Shown here: piece by piece, positions 62,489 through 64,000 of the stretch
Layout: each line of letters starts with the position of its first letter
Position numbering within the stretch: the first letter of the stretch is position 1
Assembly (NCBI GenBank): GCA_964392985.1
Contig: CAYMSF010000007.1
Coordinates: 25,481-89,480, forward strand
Length of the DNA stretch: 64,000 bases
Origin: CAYMSF01 sp964392985
Lineage (GTDB): Bacteria > Verrucomicrobiota > Lentisphaeria > Victivallales > Victivallaceae
Direction: 5' to 3'
The notes under the pieces: generated by a model
Databases searched by the model: none
Told to the model about the DNA's origin: nothing
The model's input: the letters and a program-made list of their open reading frames with translations, nothing else
Made by a program: the position numbers and the translations under genes

Positions 62489-63304
62489 ATGAACGTTGAA
62501 GAATTTAAAAAAATGTCGAAGTATGACCAGTTTAATTATGTGATGTTTAATGATAATGGGGATGCTTTCAGAGAACACCTGGATATTGATTCTCTTAAGG
62601 GCAGCGACTGGGCAATGTTGATAACCGTGAATAACGCCCTGATTAAGGATTGTCCGTTTGAAAAACTTTCGCACCAAGACTGGGCTCATGTAATTGCTGA
62701 AATCCCGGAACTGGTGCCAAAATTTCTCGATTATGGAAAATGGGAAGACTTCGACGGTTCCGACTGGGTGGTACTATTGGAACAACCGGAATTAAGAAAA
62801 TACTGTGATTGGAGCAAACTGAAATTTGCAGAATGGAAAATGATTTTCAGTTATATTTATGATCTTGACGAAAAATGTCCATTCGCAGACTTTAAACCGG
62901 AGGAAATTGATGATTTATTGCGGCTTTATCCGGAATTGACCCCATATACGGGACTGAAAAATCCACATCAATTATATATTGTGAATAAGCATCCAATATA
63001 TATTGTGAATAACCATCCAATTACCGCAAATGCCGATGACGATGAGATTCCGTTCGGCCCTATACCCGAAGACAAATCGGCGGAATCGCAGGAATTATCT
63101 TGCCTGTTACAGGAGGTTATCGGCTTTTCAAAATCAGAATCCTATTGGAAAACAGCCGGGATTCGCCGTAATCGGAAGTCCATAGTCGCCGTCTATGCCG
63201 GTGATCTCGCCCAACACAAGTTTGAACAACTAAAAACCGCGCTCAGGAATATCCAGCTGCCGCTGACTTGCGGTTCTGAACCATTTAATGAAGAAAGTTT
63301 GTAA
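62489..63304 (+). CDS. DW-repeat protein of unknown function
   Basis: This 271-residue soluble protein has about five degenerate repeats of 23-28 residues. Each has x-DW-x(2)-(L/I)-(L/I)-x(3)-P-x-L followed by a C-D/P-(W/F)-x-K-L step (for example DGSDWVVLLEQPEL and RKYCDWSKL). I do not recognise a named family. The start ATG 62489 is preferred over 62477 because GGAG (62479-62482) lies 6 bases before it. An 8-residue tandem duplication (YIVNKHPI, YIVNNHPI) near residue 165 ends the repeat part; the last 80 residues differ. It is followed by a gene with a matching promoter. Confidence 0.75.
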   Translation: MNVEEFKKMSKYDQFNYVMFNDNGDAFREHLDIDSLKGSDWAMLITVNNALIKDCPFEKLSHQDWAHVIAEIPELVPKFLDYGKWEDFDGSDWVVLLEQPELRKYCDWSKLKFAEWKMIFSYIYDLDEKCPFADFKPEEIDDLLRLYPELTPYTGLKNPHQLYIVNKHPIYIVNNHPITANADDDEIPFGPIPEDKSAESQELSCLLQEVIGFSKSESYWKTAGIRRNRKSIVAVYAGDLAQHKFEQLKTALRNIQLPLTCGSEPFNEESL

Positions 63305-63319
63305 CACACTACACTGACG

Positions 63320-63350
63320 GACATAAGATGTCCACCTTGCTGTGTTATTA
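63320..63350 (+). promoter_or_regulatory. Shared palindrome upstream of the last gene
   Basis: GGACAT-AAG-ATGTCC (63319-63333), the same GACA-N5-TGTCC core as at 62428, lies 49 bases before the ATG at 63382, with a TTATTA-like -10 at about 63345-63350. Confidence 0.5.
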
Positions 63351-63381
63351 GTATATATAACAATTATAATGAGGATAAACT

Positions 63382-64000
63382 ATGAATGAAAGAACTTTGA
63401 GCCGGCTGAGAAGAAACAGAAACAAACCGACCCTTACCGAAAAGAATGAAGAACTTGATTTTGTCTGGCGGTTTTTATATCTGAAAATTTTTCAGTATTT
63501 TAAAAACCTGACCACCCACTATCGCGGTCACCTCCAGGACTCTGACAGTTTCAACCCGATTGCGTCGCATCTTGACGCCGACGAACTTAAAGCGATGTTC
63601 AATAAATGCACGACACCAGCGGTACGAATAAAGTTATTAAACCAGAGGGCGGGTACTAAAGTCGATATTTCCGGCGACAATCCTAATGATATATTAAGAA
63701 TGCTATGGGAATGCCCGCACTCCAACGCAAAATTCCGTGTTGCTATCGGTAAATATCTGGATGGACAGATCAGCCGTTTGAGCGCTTCACTGGAAAAAGA
63801 GCCCGATGCCGCGGTCGACCGGTTCAAACAACTCGGCAATCTCTTTAAACTTGAACCTATTGAACTTGAACTATTGATATTATCACGGGTTGTTGTCGGC
63901 GACCTGTGGTTTACCAGTGATTTCCATGGCGATTTATCCTTTGGAAAAATGAATCGCTTTGCCTGCTCACTGGGTATCTCATTTGAACAAATGCAGAAAA
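63382..64000 (+). CDS. Large protein of unknown function (3' end outside window; possible ATPase)
   Basis: The frame opens at ATG 63382 (GAGG ribosome site at 63371-63374) and runs without a stop to the window end, giving 206 residues. The first 25 residues are basic. A helical region follows. LFKLEPIELELLILSRVVVGDLW near residue 160 resembles the N-terminal region that precedes the ATPase domain in some AAA+ proteins, but no Walker motif is visible in this part, so the assignment is a guess. It shares an upstream palindrome with the DW-repeat gene and probably its regulation. Confidence 0.6.
   Translation, partial: MNERTLSRLRRNRNKPTLTEKNEELDFVWRFLYLKIFQYFKNLTTHYRGHLQDSDSFNPIASHLDADELKAMFNKCTTPAVRIKLLNQRAGTKVDISGDNPNDILRMLWECPHSNAKFRVAIGKYLDGQISRLSASLEKEPDAAVDRFKQLGNLFKLEPIELELLILSRVVVGDLWFTSDFHGDLSFGKMNRFACSLGISFEQMQK

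Overview
The window looks like a chromosome fragment of a Gram-negative (diderm) bacterium of the PVC superphylum, most likely Lentisphaerota or a close relative. The evidence is a Minf_1886-type small protein (60602-61021, a family I know mainly from PVC genomes), an LPS-export ATPase (lptB), several lipoprotein and secretion signals, a GxxExxY protein embedded in repeats, and general composition. The lineage is an inference; no rRNA is present.

Layout. 1-3347: the 3' end of a coiled-coil gene with a terminator, then a sodium:solute symporter on the minus strand. 3348-14414: a ten-gene, all-minus-strand locus in which every gene encodes a signal peptide. It has two paralogous CsgG-like outer-membrane lipoproteins with TPR-like tails, four secreted proteins built from 33-residue Asn/Ser/Thr-rich repeats (3 x 11 residues, beta-solenoid or curlin-like), a duplicated LPP20/FlgT-like protein and three secreted proteins of unknown function. 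I read it as a curli-like fibre secretion and assembly system outside the known csg gene layout. It is the most interesting part of the window.

14740-36369: a surface-polysaccharide cluster. It starts with a promoter and a structured leader, then an oxidoreductase, an ABC-2 exporter (wzm/wzt), about seven glycosyltransferases including a GT11 fucosyltransferase, four methyltransferase-like proteins, two sugar epimerase/reductases, a DUF5672 protein and two radical SAM enzymes. A GxxExxY nuclease-like gene sits between wzm and wzt, flanked by arrays of ATGAAGG repeats in opposite orientations. Base composition drops sharply inside wzt, just after the ATPase domain, and stays AT-rich to about 28790. 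This suggests module exchange.

36382-62041: housekeeping genes. These are a DinG-like helicase, a 271-bp MITE-like element, a membrane pyrophosphatase, recC-recB-recD, hpf, lptB, a PP2C phosphatase, an EF-G-like GTPase, a metal ABC transporter (ATPase and permease only), a nitroreductase, an M16 peptidase, the Minf_1886 protein, rex and tRNA-Pro(GGG). 62042-64000: two genes of unknown function that share an unusual upstream palindrome; the second runs off the window.

Several repeat families run through the window: a ~180-bp element in three copies, small ACCCGCC-type palindromes nested inside other repeats, a 32-bp repeat in three copies, and the MITE-like element with a second related end.
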